From Candidatus Njordarchaeota archaeon (GTDB lineage Archaea; Asgardarchaeota; Njordarchaeia; Njordarchaeales; Njordarchaeaceae), in the NCBI GenBank assembly GCA_029856055.1, contig JAHQWF010000098.1, forward strand, positions 1 through 6,540: a DNA stretch of 6,540 nucleotides. The letters are read 5' to 3'. Under the pieces are notes generated by a model that was given only the letters and a program-made list of their open reading frames with translations, did not search any database and was not told the DNA's origin. Made by a program: the position numbers and the translations under genes. This document shows positions 5,090 through 6,540 of this stretch, piece by piece; the stretch's first letter is position 1, and each line of letters starts with the position of its first letter.

Positions 5090-6235
5090 TCTGCATCTAT
5101 AGATATGCTTAGAGAGATGGCGTCGAGTAACGCGAAAATGGCAATTAAAATGGAACGTAAAGGCAACCTAGATGAAGCAATTGTATATTACTATCGAGCT
5201 ATTACAGCGCTAAAAAAACTAATAAAGATGGAGGAGCGTAAATCGATTAGAAAAATCTATGAAGATAGATTAAAACAGTATGCTAAGAGAGTACTAGAAC
5301 TATTAGATATGGTGAAGAGAGATAGTACTGTAAAGATATCAGGAACAGAAGAGAAGAGCGAGTTAAGACGAATGGTGAAAGAGGCTATTTTGGTAGAAAA
5401 GCCCGATGTTAAATGGGAGGATATTGCGGATTTAGAGAGGGCTAAAGAGGCATTAATGGAAGCGGTAATATGGCCTTTGAAGAGGCCAGATCTATTTAAG
5501 GGGTCTCGTAGGCCATGGAAAGGAGTATTGCTTTTTGGTCCGCCTGGCTGCGGCAAAACATTGCTAGCTAAGGCAGTCGCAAACAGTGTAAATGCGACTT
5601 TCTTTATAGTGGATTCATCTGTGATACTATCTAAGTGGCTTGGTGAATCTGAAAAAATAGTTAAAGAATTATTTAGGATGGCTAGAGAAAAACAACCCGC
5701 CATAATATTTATTGATGAAGTTGATGCAATAGCTTCGGCAAGGAGCGTGAACGAGCATGACGCTATTCATAGAGTTAAAACAGTTTTGTTAGCGGAGATG
5801 GATGGACTATATGCGAAACCAGATGAAAGATTACTTGTGATTGGAGCTACAAACATGCCCGAACTAATAGATCCGGCTTTTAGGCGCAGATTTGAGAAAA
5901 GAATATATGTACCGCTCCCTAGTTTCGACGCCAGAAAAGAGATCTTTAAAATCCATTTACAGGGGGTTAACATAAGTGATGATATAGATTTTAATAAGCT
6001 AGCTGAATTAACGGAAGGCTATACGGGTCATGATATCGCTCTACTAGCTAGAGAAGCGATAATGAGACCGATAAGAGAATTAGCTAGATCCGGTTTATTA
6101 GATCAGAAAGATGCTAAACCTAGACCTGTTAGAATGGAGGATTTTATAGCTGCGTTGAAGGTAATTCGACCAAGTGTGTCAAAAAAAGAGATAATCAAGT
6201 ACGAGCAATGGGCTAGAATGTTTAGTAGTGGATAG
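5087..6235 (+). CDS. cdvC: CdvC / Vps4-type AAA ATPase with N-terminal MIT domain
   Basis: Vps4/CdvC forms hexamers that pull ESCRT-III (CdvB) subunits from filaments, driving membrane scission in archaeal division and vesicle release. The 382-residue product has an MIT domain (about 1-78; LREMASSNAKMAIKMERKGN, then a YYRAITALKKL helix) that docks on ESCRT-III tails. A short linker leads to the AAA domain: Walker A GPPGCGKT (151-158), pore loop SKWLGESEK (182-190; W184), Walker B IIFIDE (206-211), sensor 1 GATN (253-256) and arginine fingers in FRRRFEKR (265-272). The C-terminal helix IKYEQWARMF is Vps4-like. The small domain is compact, without room for the beta-domain insertion of eukaryotic Vps4, as in crenarchaeal CdvC. 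All catalytic residues are present. The next gene follows after eight bases, so they are probably one transcript. No cdvA or cdvB is present in the window. Confidence 0.95.
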   Translation: MSASIDMLREMASSNAKMAIKMERKGNLDEAIVYYYRAITALKKLIKMEERKSIRKIYEDRLKQYAKRVLELLDMVKRDSTVKISGTEEKSELRRMVKEAILVEKPDVKWEDIADLERAKEALMEAVIWPLKRPDLFKGSRRPWKGVLLFGPPGCGKTLLAKAVANSVNATFFIVDSSVILSKWLGESEKIVKELFRMAREKQPAIIFIDEVDAIASARSVNEHDAIHRVKTVLLAEMDGLYAKPDERLLVIGATNMPELIDPAFRRRFEKRIYVPLPSFDARKEIFKIHLQGVNISDDIDFNKLAELTEGYTGHDIALLAREAIMRPIRELARSGLLDQKDAKPRPVRMEDFIAALKVIRPSVSKKEIIKYEQWARMFSSG

Positions 6236-6243
6236 TGATTTTG

Positions 6244-6540
6244 ATGAGTGAAAAAGAACTTAGAAAAGAGAATGAAGAGAAGGCAAAAATTAAACAAGAA
6301 GAGAGAACAATCAGTGAAGAAGAGTTTGAAATAGATAACTACATCAAGGCTGAAGTCAAGGATACATCATTACTAAGACTTCTTGAGCAAGAGTTTGTTA
6401 AAAGTATTAGAAATGAAATAATACAATTATCAAAATCCGCAAGGTTTCCAAACTGGATAAATAAACCATGGGCAAGAATTAAGCCGCATAAGAATTTTGT
6501 AGAAACTTGGTATAATAAGTGGGCAAATGTCTTGTTGATT
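6244..6540 (+). CDS. Unknown protein linked to cdvC, possibly an ESCRT-II Vps25-like subunit; 3' end outside the window
   Basis: Only the first 99 residues are visible and the frame is open to the edge. Residues 1-40 are highly charged and probably disordered (MSEKELRKENEEKAKIKQEE). A helix follows (about 42-64; LLRLLEQEFVKSIRNEIIQL), then a tryptophan-rich segment, FPNWINKPWARIKPHK and VETWYNKWANVLLI. The pattern FP, then I-x-P (P81), then W (W93) twelve residues after that proline, then hydrophobics, resembles the first winged helix of Vps25 (recalled human: LQP...LAAWCSLVL). This is a short match from memory, not a search result. A CdvB-like protein with a long N-terminal extension is the alternative, but no ESCRT-III core is visible yet. 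GTGAT four bases before ATG 6244 acts as the Shine-Dalgarno and overlaps the cdvC stop; GTG 6235 and TTG 6241 are in-frame alternatives. Confidence 0.7.
   Translation, partial: MSEKELRKENEEKAKIKQEERTISEEEFEIDNYIKAEVKDTSLLRLLEQEFVKSIRNEIIQLSKSARFPNWINKPWARIKPHKNFVETWYNKWANVLLI

Noticed and set aside
5257..5703. Open frame on the minus strand within cdvC.
   Set aside because: It is a shadow of the strongly supported CdvC coding sequence, with a Ser/Leu-rich product and no start signal.

Overview
The window looks like part of an archaeal chromosome, most likely from the TACK or Asgard side of the tree rather than a euryarchaeote. The evidence is an archaeal-type ribosomal protein uS12, a RIO2-type kinase, a Vps4/CdvC ATPase with an N-terminal MIT domain, archaeal TATA-like promoters, and Shine-Dalgarno sequences of the GGTGATC/GGAGG type. 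No species can be named. Most of the window is AT-rich; the left ~900 bases (transposase and uS12) are visibly richer in GC.

Layout. Positions 1-235 (minus) hold the 5' part of an IS1595-like transposase, broken by a frameshift and cut by the window edge. Positions 403-877 (minus) hold rps12. Its reading frame is interrupted six bases after the ATGGGG of the GDIPG motif by a 34-nt insert (493-526). Removing that insert restores a perfect uS12 C-terminus, and the insert folds into an archaeal bulge-helix-bulge splice structure with cuts at the canonical bulge positions. This predicted mRNA intron in a core ribosomal protein gene is the main finding. Positions 953-1861 (minus) encode RIO2 kinase, overlapped by the end of an unrecognised gene at 1827-2537 (minus). 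A 102-bp divergent promoter region separates these from a plus-strand gene for an acidic coiled-coil protein (2640-3260). That gene meets, tail to tail with one base between stops, a minus-strand alpha-helical repeat protein (3262-4896). Across a second divergent promoter region lies cdvC (5087-6235, plus), followed after 8 bases by a gene that runs off the right edge (6244-6540) and may be an ESCRT partner.

Function. The left half concerns small-subunit ribosome structure and maturation (uS12 in the decoding centre, RIO2 in late 30S/40S assembly). The right half concerns ESCRT/Cdv membrane remodelling and division: CdvC disassembles ESCRT-III filaments, the co-directional next gene is probably in the same transcript, and the helical repeat protein shares its control region. 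No tRNA, rRNA or CRISPR array was seen.
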